Source: CAKQOE01 sp051892195
GTDB lineage: Bacteria > Bacillota > Clostridia > Peptostreptococcales > Anaerovoracaceae
Reading direction: 5' to 3'
DNA length: 64,000 nt
Assembly: GCA_051892195.1 (NCBI GenBank)
Contig: JBJFFZ010000104.1
Span: 1-64,000 of the forward strand
In this document: in pieces, positions 16,782 to 25,708 of the stretch
Numbering within the stretch: the first letter of the stretch is position 1
Layout: each line of letters opens with the position of its first letter
Position numbers and translations under genes: made by a program
Notes under the pieces: generated by a model
What the model saw: the letters and a program-made list of their open reading frames with translations, nothing else
Databases searched by the model: none
What the model was told of the DNA's origin: nothing

Positions 16782-17645
16782 ATGTCAGAAACAATCAGAA
16801 TCATCTCAGATCCTGCCCAGGTGCAGGCAATTGCAAAGTCCTGGAAGAAGGAAGGCCTCAGTGTGGGACTCGTTCCCACCATGGGATATCTTCACGACGG
16901 TCATCGGAGCCTGATCCACAGGTCCTGTGCAGAAAACGACCGCACCATCGTGAGCATCTTTGTCAATCCCATTCAGTTTGGTCCCAACGAAGACCTGGCC
17001 TCCTATCCGAGAGATCTTGAAGCAGATTCTGCACTCTGCGCTTCGGAGGGAGTGGATATCGTTTTCCATCCGGAACCATCCGATATGTATGCAGAGGATT
17101 TCTGCACCCACGTTGATGTAGATGATATTACAAAAGTTCTCTGCGGAAAGTCCCGTCCCACTCACTTCCGCGGAGTGACCACAGTTGTTAACAAATTATT
17201 CAACATTTCAAAAGCTGACCGTGCCTATTTTGGGGAAAAGGATGCACAGCAGCTGGCGGTCATCCGCCGCATGGTCCGGGATCTCAACATCGATATCGAG
17301 ATCTGCGGCTGCCCCATCGTCCGTGAAGAAGACGGCCTTGCAAAGAGCTCCAGAAACAAATACCTCAGCCCGAAGGAACGTCAGGCAGCGCTGATCCTCA
17401 GCCGTTCCCTGAACCTGGGCCGTGCGCTTTTAGATGCAGGGCAGCGGGATGCCGAAGTCATCCGTCAGGCAATCACAGACGAGATTCTTACAGAGCCTAT
17501 GGCAGAAATCGACTACGTTTCCGTGGTGGATTCACTGACACTGCAGGATGTGAAAGGAGAAATCCAGGCACCTGTTCTGGTCGCTTTAGCAGTGAGAATC
17601 GGTACGACAAGACTCATTGATAACTTCTCCTACACCATTTCATAA
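16782..17645 (+). CDS. panC: Pantothenate synthetase
   Basis: PanC condenses pantoate and beta-alanine using ATP, giving pantothenate for coenzyme A. The 287-aa protein has the nucleotide motif VPTMGYLHDGHRSLI (residues 31-45, with HxGH), the pantoate-binding segment FVNPIQFGPNEDLASYPR, and KSSRNKYLS in the flexible loop near 187. TGGAGT precedes the ATG. panB and panD are not adjacent. A PilZ gene follows 54 bases later on the same strand. Confidence 0.96.
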   Translation: MSETIRIISDPAQVQAIAKSWKKEGLSVGLVPTMGYLHDGHRSLIHRSCAENDRTIVSIFVNPIQFGPNEDLASYPRDLEADSALCASEGVDIVFHPEPSDMYAEDFCTHVDVDDITKVLCGKSRPTHFRGVTTVVNKLFNISKADRAYFGEKDAQQLAVIRRMVRDLNIDIEICGCPIVREEDGLAKSSRNKYLSPKERQAALILSRSLNLGRALLDAGQRDAEVIRQAITDEILTEPMAEIDYVSVVDSLTLQDVKGEIQAPVLVALAVRIGTTRLIDNFSYTIS

Positions 17646-17699
17646 AGACAGAAGTTTATTCAGGCATCGCCAGAAAATGATGCAGAAAGGAACCGAATT

Positions 17700-18374
17700 A
17701 TGAAGCTTAATGACCTAAAACCCGGTCAGAAAGTGACCGTACAGATGATCTGGGGAAACAACGAACAGAATATCGCCACGCAGATCATTCAGGCAGAAGA
17801 AGACAGCCTTCTTCTGGAATCCTTCGCCTATAAAGGAAATCCGGTAGACCTCTCTTCCGGCTCTTCCCCGGATATGGAGTTCGGATTTTTCTGTATTGAT
17901 CCGGCGGATGGAACGAGAAAATTCTGGAAGGATATGTCCGTTTCCGATGAAACGTGGGAAGGAAGAAACTGCTACCGCTTTCGTCTGAAAAGCGGCGCAC
18001 CCGGCGCCGAAACCCGGGAACGCAGAAAAGAAGTCCGCATGACCCTGGATATTCCCGGAGTCATTTCCCTCGGCAAGGACAGGGAGCCCGTTCCGATTAC
18101 CATCCATGACATCAGCAGCATCGGCATTTCCCTTCTGGTTCCGGCAGATTTCTCTATTGGCTCAGGCATCATTGACATTCTGTTCTCCGATATTGTAAAC
18201 AGCGATGCATTTATGATCCCTCTGAAGTGCAGATCCGTGCGTCAGGTGCTGCAGCCCCGGGACGTGCTGGGTTTTGGAAGAGGAACCGTTCTTCACGGCT
18301 GCACCATTGAAGCAGCAAACGAAAGTCTTATGACCTACATACTCGTAAAGCGCTCCTCCATGATGGAAAAATAA
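17700..18374 (+). CDS. PilZ domain protein (likely c-di-GMP receptor)
   Basis: This 224-aa protein has an N-terminal YcgR-like beta domain (residues 1-105) and a C-terminal PilZ domain. The c-di-GMP binding residues are visible: RERRKEVR (about residues 106-113) supplies the RxxxR element and HDISSIGISL (about 137-146) the DxSxxG element. Such proteins change motility, adhesion or polysaccharide output when they bind cyclic di-GMP, so the organism should make that messenger. AAAGGAA precedes the ATG. Whether it shares panC's transcript is open; no terminator separates them. The target is unknown. Confidence 0.85.
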   Translation: MKLNDLKPGQKVTVQMIWGNNEQNIATQIIQAEEDSLLLESFAYKGNPVDLSSGSSPDMEFGFFCIDPADGTRKFWKDMSVSDETWEGRNCYRFRLKSGAPGAETRERRKEVRMTLDIPGVISLGKDREPVPITIHDISSIGISLLVPADFSIGSGIIDILFSDIVNSDAFMIPLKCRSVRQVLQPRDVLGFGRGTVLHGCTIEAANESLMTYILVKRSSMMEK

Positions 18375-18378
18375 AATA

Positions 18379-18424
18379 AGCATCTTCTGCAGATCACCCC
18401 GACCCGCAGAAGATGCTGTTTTAT
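18379..18424 (+). terminator. Terminator of the panC-PilZ unit
   Basis: AGCATCTTCTGC pairs with GCAGAAGATGCT across a 15-base loop, followed by GTTTTATTT. Read on the minus strand the same stem is followed by TTATTTTATTTTT, so it may also stop pgsA transcripts. Confidence 0.8.
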
Positions 18425-18431
18425 TTGCGTT

Positions 18432-18468
18432 ACAGGACGAAAAGCAGAAGCTTTCCGTCCTGTTTTTT
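18432..18468. terminator. Second hairpin between PilZ gene and pgsA
   Basis: ACAGGACG and CGTCCTGT pair across a 16-base loop that itself contains the self-complementary AAGC/GCTT. TTTTTT follows on the plus strand. It lies against the pgsA stop. Confidence 0.5.
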
Positions 18469-19000
18469 ACATATCTTTAAATAATTCCCTGCTTTTCCAG
18501 ATGTATTCCACCCCGGAATAGATGGTCATGATCACCGCAATCCACAGCATCATCCGGTCAAACGGAAGATGCAGGTATTCAAACGGCCAGTTGCCCATCA
18601 GCAGGAACACAATGGCCAGCATCTGTGTTACGGTCTTGACTTTTCCTGACCAGGCCGCCGCAATGACGATTCCTTCGCTGGCAGCCACGGCCCGCAGGCC
18701 GGTAATGGCAAATTCTCTGGCCAGTATGACAATCACCATCCAGGCCGGAACAAGGGTCGTCTGCACCATGCACACAAGGGCGGAAGTCACCAGCAGCTTG
18801 TCTGCAAGAGGATCCATGATCTTGCCGTAATTTGTAACAAGATTCATTTTCCTGGCAAGATGTCCGTCCAGATAATCCGTAAAGGAAGCGACGATAAAGA
18901 TCGCTGCAGAGATCCATCCGTTTCCGGTCATGAGATACACGAAGATAAACACGGGAACCAGCAGGATCCGAAGTGTTGTAAGCTTATTTGGAAGATTCAT
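18467..19000 (-). CDS. pgsA: CDP-diacylglycerol-glycerol-3-phosphate 3-phosphatidyltransferase
   Basis: PgsA makes phosphatidylglycerol phosphate from CDP-diacylglycerol in the membrane. The 177-aa protein has about four to six helices and the CDP-alcohol phosphotransferase motif: DYLDGHLAR (about residues 42-50), then G and two aspartates in GKIMDPLADK. AAGGAGAAGG precedes the ATG. It follows rimO by 52 bases in the run uppP-ftsK-rimO-pgsA; the ftsK-rimO-pgsA order is common in Clostridia. Confidence 0.95.
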   Translation of the reverse strand: MNLPNKLTTLRILLVPVFIFVYLMTGNGWISAAIFIVASFTDYLDGHLARKMNLVTNYGKIMDPLADKLLVTSALVCMVQTTLVPAWMVIVILAREFAITGLRAVAASEGIVIAAAWSGKVKTVTQMLAIVFLLMGNWPFEYLHLPFDRMMLWIAVIMTIYSGVEYIWKSRELFKDM

Positions 19001-19052
19001 GGGAAATCCTTCTCCTTTCTGATGCGCCTTTCATTGCTTCTCCTTCCTCCGG

Positions 19053-20369
19053 TTACACAGCCCTTCCGGTCAGATCATAATCAAAGGCATCTGTGATTTC
19101 CACCTGGACAAAGGTCCCCGGCTCCAGTTCCTCGTCGGAAGTAAAGATGACGCCGTTGTCGATCTCCGGAGCATCGTATTCGGTTCTGCCCAGATAGGTA
19201 CCGTCCTCGCACCGTTCCTCCACCAGAACCAGAAGGGTTTTTCCCACCTTTGAAAGATTTTTATTAAGGGAAATCTCTCTCTGAAGGGACATCAGCTGAT
19301 CCCGGCGCTGTTCCCGGAGCTCTTCTTCCACCTGATCCGGAAGCTCTGCAGCCGGAGTGTTTTCTTCTCTGGAGTATGCAAATACCCCCATCCGTTCAAA
19401 TTCCGTGCGCTCCACAAAGGTTTCCAGTTCACCATAATCTTTTTCGGTCTCTCCGGGAAACCCTGTAATAAAGGTGGTTCTGATATGAATATCAGGAATG
19501 GTGCTGCGCAGCTTCGCAATGGTGTCCTCAATGGAACGGGAGGTGGAATGCCGGTTCATGGCCGAAAGAATCCGGTCGCTGAAATGCTGCAGCGGAATAT
19601 CGATGTATTTGCAGATTTTTTCCTGATTCTTTATGGTCTCAATCAGCTCCTGGGTAATGGAATCCTCATAGCAGTAAAGCAGGCGGATCCACCGGATGCC
19701 CTGAATATCACAGAGCATGTTCAGCAGCTTCGGCAGGGCCAGCTCCCCGTAAAGATCCTTCCCGTAAGCCGTCACATCCTGAGCGATAAGAATCAGCTCT
19801 GCTGTTCCCCGGTCAGCCAGCATAGAGGCTTCTGACACAATATCCTCCATCCTTCTGCTTCGGTAGGCCCCCCGGATATAAGGAATTACGCAATAAGAGC
19901 AGACATTGTCGCAGCCCTCCGCAATCCGCAGATATGCGCTGACGGCTCCCGGCTCCGTTTTTCTGTCGGGAATCTCACAGTAGGTCTGCGGAGCAGACGA
20001 TGCAAAGCGTTCCCGCTTTCCTGCCGTATGTTCTGCAAGGATTTCATTGATCCTGTCATATTCATTGACACCGAGAAAAATATCTGCTTCCGGAATTTCG
20101 TCATACAGCTCCGCAGAAAACCGCTGGGACAGACATCCGGTTACGATCAGCAGCCTGTCCTTTTCTTCCTTATACTGAGCCATCTCCAAAATAGTGTCCA
20201 CAGACTCCGCCTTGGCATCGTTGATAAATGCACAGGTATTGACAATCATGGCATCGGAGGCTTCCGGAGAATCCACCAGGCTGTGACCGCCCTTTTCCAG
20301 AAGTGCCGCCATATTTTCCGAATCTACCGTGTTTTTTGGACACCCAAGTGTTTCGATGTATATTTTCAT
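19053..20369 (-). CDS. rimO: Ribosomal protein S12 methylthiotransferase RimO
   Basis: RimO methylthiolates an aspartate of ribosomal protein S12 using two iron-sulfur clusters. The 438-aa protein opens with ETLGCPKNTVDSE, the RimO-specific signature. It has cluster cysteines in NTCAFI and VTGCLSQR, the radical-SAM motif CDNVCSYC (near residue 152), and a C-terminal TRAM domain. CGGAG precedes the ATG, 17 bases after ftsK. It pairs functionally with miaB earlier in the window as the second methylthiotransferase. Confidence 0.95.
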   Translation of the reverse strand: MKIYIETLGCPKNTVDSENMAALLEKGGHSLVDSPEASDAMIVNTCAFINDAKAESVDTILEMAQYKEEKDRLLIVTGCLSQRFSAELYDEIPEADIFLGVNEYDRINEILAEHTAGKRERFASSAPQTYCEIPDRKTEPGAVSAYLRIAEGCDNVCSYCVIPYIRGAYRSRRMEDIVSEASMLADRGTAELILIAQDVTAYGKDLYGELALPKLLNMLCDIQGIRWIRLLYCYEDSITQELIETIKNQEKICKYIDIPLQHFSDRILSAMNRHSTSRSIEDTIAKLRSTIPDIHIRTTFITGFPGETEKDYGELETFVERTEFERMGVFAYSREENTPAAELPDQVEEELREQRRDQLMSLQREISLNKNLSKVGKTLLVLVEERCEDGTYLGRTEYDAPEIDNGVIFTSDEELEPGTFVQVEITDAFDYDLTGRAV

Positions 20370-20386
20370 TTGCTGTACTCCGTTTT

Positions 20387-23300
20387 CTAATAATTCAGGT
20401 CCTCATATCCCGACGGCTCTGCCGTCAGATCCAGGGAATCAGCCCCGGGCTCACCCACAGGAGCTCCATAGGTTCCCTCCGGATCGGAGCCGCTCATGTA
20501 CAGATCTGCACTGTCTTCAGGCTGCACCAGAACCGCTGCTTCCGTTTCTGCAGCCGCTGAAGCATTTCTCTGATCCAGCTCTTCCTTTGTAAGGAGGACC
20601 TTGCGCGGCTTGCTTCCTTCGTTGGGCCCGATGATGCCCCGCATCTCCATAATATCAATGAGGCGCCCTGCCCGGTTGTAGCCGATGCGGTAACGACGCT
20701 GAAGCATGGAGGCGGAAGCCTGTCCCGAAGTCACTACCAGCTCGATGGCTTCCGGAAGGAGCTCATCATCATCTTCATCCTCCTCCACAACCTCCGGAAT
20801 GGATGTATTAATAGCCTCCAGAATCTTCTTAGCTTCGTCATCGCCGTCAGACTGCTCTTTCCAGAAGCTGATCACTGCAGAAACCTCGTCGTCTGTGACA
20901 AATGGACCCTGAAGGCGTTCCGGCTGGGCTTTTCCAAGAGGATAGAACATCATGTCCCCTTTTCCCACCAGCTTTTCTGCGCCGGCCCGGTCCAGAATGG
21001 TTCTGGAATCCACCTGGGAGGATACGGCAAAGGCAATTCTGGACGGAATATTTGCTTTGATCAGACCGGTTACTACATCCACCGAAGGACGCTGGGTTGC
21101 AACTACAAGGTGCATGCCTGCAGCTCTTGCCAGCTGTGCCAGACGGCAGATGGATTCCTCCACCTGCTTTCCGGCAGCCATCATCAGGTCCGCCAGCTCG
21201 TCGATAATAATGACGATCTGCGGCATGACGTTTTCCTCATGACCTTCTTTTTTCATCTTTTCGTTATATGCCTTCAGGTCCCTCACAGCAGTTTCCGCAA
21301 ACTTCCGATAGCGGTCGTTCATTTCCTGCACCGACCAGGCTAAAGCGGCAGCCGCCTTTGTAGGATCTGTCACAACAGGAATCAGCATGTGAGGAATCCC
21401 GTTGTAATTTCCCAGCTCAACAACCTTCGGGTCAATGAGAATAAATTTTACCTCGTCCGGTGTGGATTTGAACAGCATGCTGATCAGCAGAGAATTGATG
21501 CAGACACTCTTTCCGGAGCCGGTAGAACCGGCAATCAGCAGATGAGGCATGCTTTTAAGATCTGCTGTTACATGATTGCCTGCAATATCCTCACCTACAA
21601 CAAAGCTGATCTTTGACTTTGCTTCTGAAAATTCCTTCGATTCGATCATCTCACGGATGGTCACCATGCTGGAGTTTTCGTTTTCCACCTCGATGCCCAC
21701 AGCAGCCTTTCCGGGAATCGGAGCCTCAATCCGCAGGCTCTTTGCTTCCAGATTGAGGGCGATATCATCCGCAAGCTTTGTAATACTGCTCACCTTTACG
21801 CCTGTGGCAGGCTGTATTTCATACCGGGTTACGGCAGGGCCCTTTTTTACATCGATGACATGGGCGTTGACGCCGAAATCCATAAGCACCTGTTCCAGCC
21901 TTGCCGCTTTTGCCTTCAGCTCCCGCTGTTCGTTGCGGTTGACGGTTCGCTGAGGCTCATTGAGAAGGGTCAGGGGCGGAAGCTTGTATTCCTTTTTTAC
22001 AGGCTTGCTCTGGGCCTGACTGATGGCAGCCCCAAGCTCTGCGGCTCCCTGTGCCGCAGCCGCTTTCATCTCTGCCCGGGTCATTTCCTTCGGGGCAGGA
22101 GCTTCCGGCGGCTTTTGTGCGGAAGCAGAAGCATCTGCAGGGGCTTCTGAAGCCCTTTCCCCGGAGGCAGGACCTTCGCTTTCTGCCGGTTCTGTTTTCA
22201 TCCATGAATTCGGGGATGAATCCTCCTGCAGGTGCTGCGCTTCCATCCCTTCATTCAGGGAGTCCGTCCCTGCAGCAGAAGCATGGTGCATGCCGGCAGA
22301 AGCCGTATCCTCCATACGCTGGGAAATGCTGCGGATATCGTAAAAGAAATCTGCCGCCTGATATGCATCCAGATCATCCGCACCTTCCTCTTCTGCATGG
22401 GATTGCTCCTGATTTCCAAGGGAACCTTCTCCCTTCATGAGATTCAGAATGTGGCGCTGGTTGCTTGGCAGCTGGCTGAAATCCTCTTCGGCAGCCTTCT
22501 TTTCCAGACTGCTGCGGAAAAAACCGGCCCCTTTGATCTTAAGTCCTGCAAAAGGAGAAGATTCCGAAGACCCTCCGGAGGCCCGGTGCACCGGCTCAGA
22601 TGCAGCGGCCGGAGGTACCTCTGAGTATTGCGGAAGAGCAGCAGGCTCCGGCGGCGGAATCCGGGCAGGCTCCGCTTCCTGTTTTTTCTTTCTGCTTTCT
22701 TCTGCGGCCTGGCGCAGCTGCCGGGTCTGCTCTTTTTGGGCTGCCCGTTCTTCCATTTCCCGTTCGTAGGCCTCCTGGGCTTCCTGACGCTCCATAAGCT
22801 TCTGGTTTCTCTTATCACGAAGCCGGTCAAAAAATACGGACACCGGAGTATCTGCAATAAGAATCACACAGATAATCATCACTGCAACCCCGGTAATCAC
22901 CAGTCCTGCAGAACCCATCACTCCCCCCAGCAGTCTGCCGAGAAGCATTCCGGATACGCCGGCACTTTTCAGCTCGGCACCTGTGTAGAACATATCTTTC
23001 ACATAGGCGGCCCACGGCTGCTGGGAGCTGATCTGCGAAAACCTTACGGAATTGAGCATGGTGAGATCGAGAAACAGCAGCACCGAAAAAAATACGGATC
23101 TGGAATTGACATGAGCCATGCGGTTCATCAGAATCAGCAGGGCATAAATGATCAGGAAAAACGGCAGTATGTACGCCCCCAGACCAAACAGTCCCTTCAG
23201 GACCATGGAAAGGATTTCCCCAAAATCTCCTGTTGCGGTGGTCATTACGGACAGAATCAGAAAAATCCCCAAAGCTACCATAAATATAGCGGTGATCTCG

Positions 23301-23479
23301 TCTCTGATCCGGCTTCCCGCCGGATTTTTCTTTGGTTTTTTGCCGGAAGAGGATTTCCCGCTTTTCTTCCCGCTTCCTGCTGCTTTTTTACTGCCGGCAG
23401 CGGAGCTGCTCTTCGCTTTTTTGTCTGCCGGGGCTCCGGCAGCAGTTGTTTTTTTTGTGTTTTCTTTTGTATTTGCCAT
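20387..23479 (-). CDS. ftsK: DNA translocase FtsK/SpoIIIE
   Basis: This motor pumps DNA through the division or sporulation septum. The 1030-aa protein has a lysine-serine-alanine-rich cytoplasmic tail (residues 1-58), four membrane helices (about 60-210), a long low-complexity linker rich in A, E, P and Q (about 215-480), the alpha/beta RecA-like motor with Walker A GSTGSGKS at about 650-657 and Walker B IIIDELADLMM, and the winged-helix gamma domain (about 900-965, RRYRIGYNRAGRLID) that reads KOPS/SRS sites. An acidic tail of about 65 residues follows gamma. In spore-formers the same protein often serves as SpoIIIE. It sits between uppP and rimO. Confidence 0.95.
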   Translation of the reverse strand: MANTKENTKKTTAAGAPADKKAKSSSAAGSKKAAGSGKKSGKSSSGKKPKKNPAGSRIRDEITAIFMVALGIFLILSVMTTATGDFGEILSMVLKGLFGLGAYILPFFLIIYALLILMNRMAHVNSRSVFFSVLLFLDLTMLNSVRFSQISSQQPWAAYVKDMFYTGAELKSAGVSGMLLGRLLGGVMGSAGLVITGVAVMIICVILIADTPVSVFFDRLRDKRNQKLMERQEAQEAYEREMEERAAQKEQTRQLRQAAEESRKKKQEAEPARIPPPEPAALPQYSEVPPAAASEPVHRASGGSSESSPFAGLKIKGAGFFRSSLEKKAAEEDFSQLPSNQRHILNLMKGEGSLGNQEQSHAEEEGADDLDAYQAADFFYDIRSISQRMEDTASAGMHHASAAGTDSLNEGMEAQHLQEDSSPNSWMKTEPAESEGPASGERASEAPADASASAQKPPEAPAPKEMTRAEMKAAAAQGAAELGAAISQAQSKPVKKEYKLPPLTLLNEPQRTVNRNEQRELKAKAARLEQVLMDFGVNAHVIDVKKGPAVTRYEIQPATGVKVSSITKLADDIALNLEAKSLRIEAPIPGKAAVGIEVENENSSMVTIREMIESKEFSEAKSKISFVVGEDIAGNHVTADLKSMPHLLIAGSTGSGKSVCINSLLISMLFKSTPDEVKFILIDPKVVELGNYNGIPHMLIPVVTDPTKAAAALAWSVQEMNDRYRKFAETAVRDLKAYNEKMKKEGHEENVMPQIVIIIDELADLMMAAGKQVEESICRLAQLARAAGMHLVVATQRPSVDVVTGLIKANIPSRIAFAVSSQVDSRTILDRAGAEKLVGKGDMMFYPLGKAQPERLQGPFVTDDEVSAVISFWKEQSDGDDEAKKILEAINTSIPEVVEEDEDDDELLPEAIELVVTSGQASASMLQRRYRIGYNRAGRLIDIMEMRGIIGPNEGSKPRKVLLTKEELDQRNASAAAETEAAVLVQPEDSADLYMSGSDPEGTYGAPVGEPGADSLDLTAEPSGYEDLNY

Positions 23480-23518
23480 AATTACCCCATTTATTCTACA
23501 TGATCGCCCTGTGACGGA

Positions 23519-24358
23519 TCAGGCAAAAATTCCGTATATAACCAGGGCAATGCCTGCGATCCATGTATAGACTGAAAAATAGATCAGCTTTTTGTCGGTT
23601 ACCGCTTTGATCATGATCTTGATGGCTGCGTAACCAGACACTGCTGCAAGAACAACCCCTGCAAGGGTCACGCTCAGACTTACGCCGGTTCCGTCTGCTG
23701 CTGCCTGAATGGCCCCCGGAAGCTCCAGAAGAAATGCCCCCAGCACCGACGGAATGGAGATGAGAAACGCAAACCGTACGGCATGGGCCCGGTTAAACCG
23801 GCAGGCAAGTCCTCCCACCATGGTGGAGCCGGATCTGGAGATGCCCGGCATGATAGCCACGGACTGGCAAAGGCCGATGAGAAATGCGTGAAGGAAGGTC
23901 ATTTCCTCTACCCCCCGATCGCCGCCCCCTTTTGTTTCCGCCAGGTAAAGGCAGGTGCCCGTAATCAGGAGACCTACACCGATCACGGTCATTCTGCTGT
24001 ACATGCTTTCGAAGAAGTCATTGAACAGAAGACCGATGACTGCAGTCGGAATGGTGGCAACGATGATCATAAAGCCGAGACGGCGGGTCTCGTTCTTGTT
24101 GATCTGAACCCCCTTTCCGGTGAAGATATCCTTAAATACGTCAAGAAGCTCCAGAATCAGAGCGGCAATGTCCTTCCAGTAAACGGCAAAGATGGCAACC
24201 AGCGTACCGAAATGCAGCATCACTGCAAAAGGCAGCACGCTGTCTGCATTGATCCCGAAAAAATGCTGCAGGGCCGCAAGGTGGCCGGAGCTGCTGATGG
24301 GTAAAAATTCAGAAAGACCCTGGACAAGTCCAAGGATAATGGATTCAATCATTGACAT
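23519..24358 (-). CDS. uppP: Undecaprenyl-diphosphatase
   Basis: UppP (BacA) removes a phosphate from undecaprenyl diphosphate at the outer membrane face, recycling the lipid carrier of cell-wall synthesis and giving bacitracin tolerance. The 279-aa protein is almost wholly hydrophobic, with the two catalytic motifs: EFLPISSSGHLA (residues 17-28) and PGISRSGSTMV (about 170-180). GGGGGA precedes the ATG. It is divergent from asd; the 305 bases between them hold a perfect palindrome. Confidence 0.96.
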   Translation of the reverse strand: MSMIESIILGLVQGLSEFLPISSSGHLAALQHFFGINADSVLPFAVMLHFGTLVAIFAVYWKDIAALILELLDVFKDIFTGKGVQINKNETRRLGFMIIVATIPTAVIGLLFNDFFESMYSRMTVIGVGLLITGTCLYLAETKGGGDRGVEEMTFLHAFLIGLCQSVAIMPGISRSGSTMVGGLACRFNRAHAVRFAFLISIPSVLGAFLLELPGAIQAAADGTGVSLSVTLAGVVLAAVSGYAAIKIMIKAVTDKKLIYFSVYTWIAGIALVIYGIFA

Positions 24359-24472
24359 ATGGATTCCCCCTGTTGCATATTACTTTAATGATTCGCCGTT
24401 GCTTAAAAGCAACCTATTTATTTTAGCATAATTTATATTCCTCTAAAACAGGAATTATGATCGGATATCAGG

Positions 24473-24515
24473 AATATGTCCGGACATATTGTATACACAA
24501 AAAAAATTATACAAT
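24473..24515. promoter_or_regulatory. Palindrome plus adjoining inverted repeat, possible operator
   Basis: AATATGTCCGGACATATT (24473-24490) is a perfect palindrome. Its last three bases begin a second repeat, ATTGTATA, 12 bases, TATACAAT (24488-24515). Both lie upstream of the asd -35 element and on the uppP side of it, as expected for dimeric repressor or activator sites. Confidence 0.45.
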
Positions 24516-24542
24516 TTTGCTTCGATTTTTTCATTTTTCAGG

Positions 24543-24571
24543 TAAACAAGGGAAACGAAATGGTATATAAT
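24543..24571 (+). promoter_or_regulatory. Promoter of asd-dapA
   Basis: TAAACA (24543-24548), a 17-base spacer and a consensus TATAAT (24566-24571). The -35 box matches four of six positions. Confidence 0.55.
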
Positions 24572-24663
24572 AGTGAGAAATTATTCAGTATGAATGCCCA
24601 GGCACTGTGGTTTCTGGTATTCGTGACATGGATTTTTATTATTTATATGGAGGATTATTTATT

Positions 24664-25674
24664 ATGAAGAAGCCAAATTTAGCCATCGTGGGAGCAAGCG
24701 GTCTCGTGGGACGCACGTTCCTCAAGGTACTCGAGGAACGTGATTTTCCTTTTGAAAATGTTTACATGATGTCTTCCTACCGCTCCGCAGGTAAGAAGGT
24801 AATGTTCAAAGGAAAGGAATATACTTTCGAAGAGCTGACCGAGCATTCATTTGATGACAAGAACATCGATATCGCACTCTTCTCTGCTGGGGGCTCCACA
24901 AGTGAAAAGTTTGCGCCCATTGCTGCTGCTCACGGCGCCATTGTTGTAGATAACAGCAGTGCCTGGAGAATGGATCCGGACTGCCCGCTGATCGTTCCGG
25001 AAGTGAACGGTGATCAGATCAACAATGTAAAAAAAGGAATCATCGCAAATCCGAACTGTTCTACCATTCAGGCAATGGTAGCTATGAAACCTCTCCATGA
25101 TAAATATAAGATAAAACGTGTTGTATACTCTACATATCAGGCTGTATCAGGCTCAGGTCTGAAGGGTATCAACGACCTTACTGAAGGACTTAAGGGCAAC
25201 GATGTCATGACTGCATATCCGCACCCGATTGCCCAGAACGTTCTTCCGCATATTGATGTATTTCTGGAAAACGGATACACAAAGGAAGAAATGAAGATGA
25301 TCAATGAGACACATAAGATTCTCGGCGACGACAGCATCCGGGTTACAGCGACCACAGTCCGTGTACCTGTATTTGCCTGCCACAGCGAGTCCATCAACCT
25401 GGAATTTGAAAAGCCGTTTGATCTGGAGGAGCTGAAGCAGGATCTCGCCAACTTCCCTGGTCTCAACCTCATGGATGACCCTGCAAATAACGTATACCCT
25501 CTCGCCCGGGATATCGAAGGCAAGGACGAAGTATATGTAGGCCGTGTAAGAAGAGACTTCAGCGTTGAAAGCGGCGTAAATCTCTGGGTTGTAGCCGACA
25601 ATATCCGAAAGGGTGCTGCAACCAATGCAGTTCAGATCGCTCAGCTTCTTGTTGATAAGATGCAGGAACAGTAG
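24664..25674 (+). CDS. asd: Aspartate-semialdehyde dehydrogenase
   Basis: Asd reduces aspartyl phosphate to aspartate 4-semialdehyde with NADPH, the branch point to lysine/diaminopimelate and threonine. The 336-aa protein begins with the nucleotide fold AIVGASGLVGRTF (residues 7-19) and has the catalytic cysteine in NPNCSTIQ (Cys132). The ATG at 24664 follows GGAGG; the longer frame runs through the leader. It heads the unit asd-dapA-dapB-dapH. Confidence 0.96.
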   Translation: MKKPNLAIVGASGLVGRTFLKVLEERDFPFENVYMMSSYRSAGKKVMFKGKEYTFEELTEHSFDDKNIDIALFSAGGSTSEKFAPIAAAHGAIVVDNSSAWRMDPDCPLIVPEVNGDQINNVKKGIIANPNCSTIQAMVAMKPLHDKYKIKRVVYSTYQAVSGSGLKGINDLTEGLKGNDVMTAYPHPIAQNVLPHIDVFLENGYTKEEMKMINETHKILGDDSIRVTATTVRVPVFACHSESINLEFEKPFDLEELKQDLANFPGLNLMDDPANNVYPLARDIEGKDEVYVGRVRRDFSVESGVNLWVVADNIRKGAATNAVQIAQLLVDKMQEQ

Positions 25675-25708
25675 TTGTTCTTTCTATGGATTATGGAGGT
25701 GATTATTT

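Larger units (their letters stand above)
24359..24663. other. Divergent regulatory region uppP / asd
   Basis: No gene is seen in these 305 bases. From left to right they hold a 7-bp-arm inverted repeat GTTGCTT/AAGCAAC (24399-24414), AT-rich DNA, a perfect 18-bp palindrome (24473-24490), an inverted repeat ATTGTATA/TATACAAT (24488-24515), the asd promoter and a leader of about 85 bases. The leader is too short for a lysine riboswitch. Confidence 0.6.

Noticed and set aside
24572..24663. Lysine riboswitch in front of asd
   Set aside because: The leader is about 90 bases and lacks the L-box core; a lysine riboswitch needs roughly twice that length.
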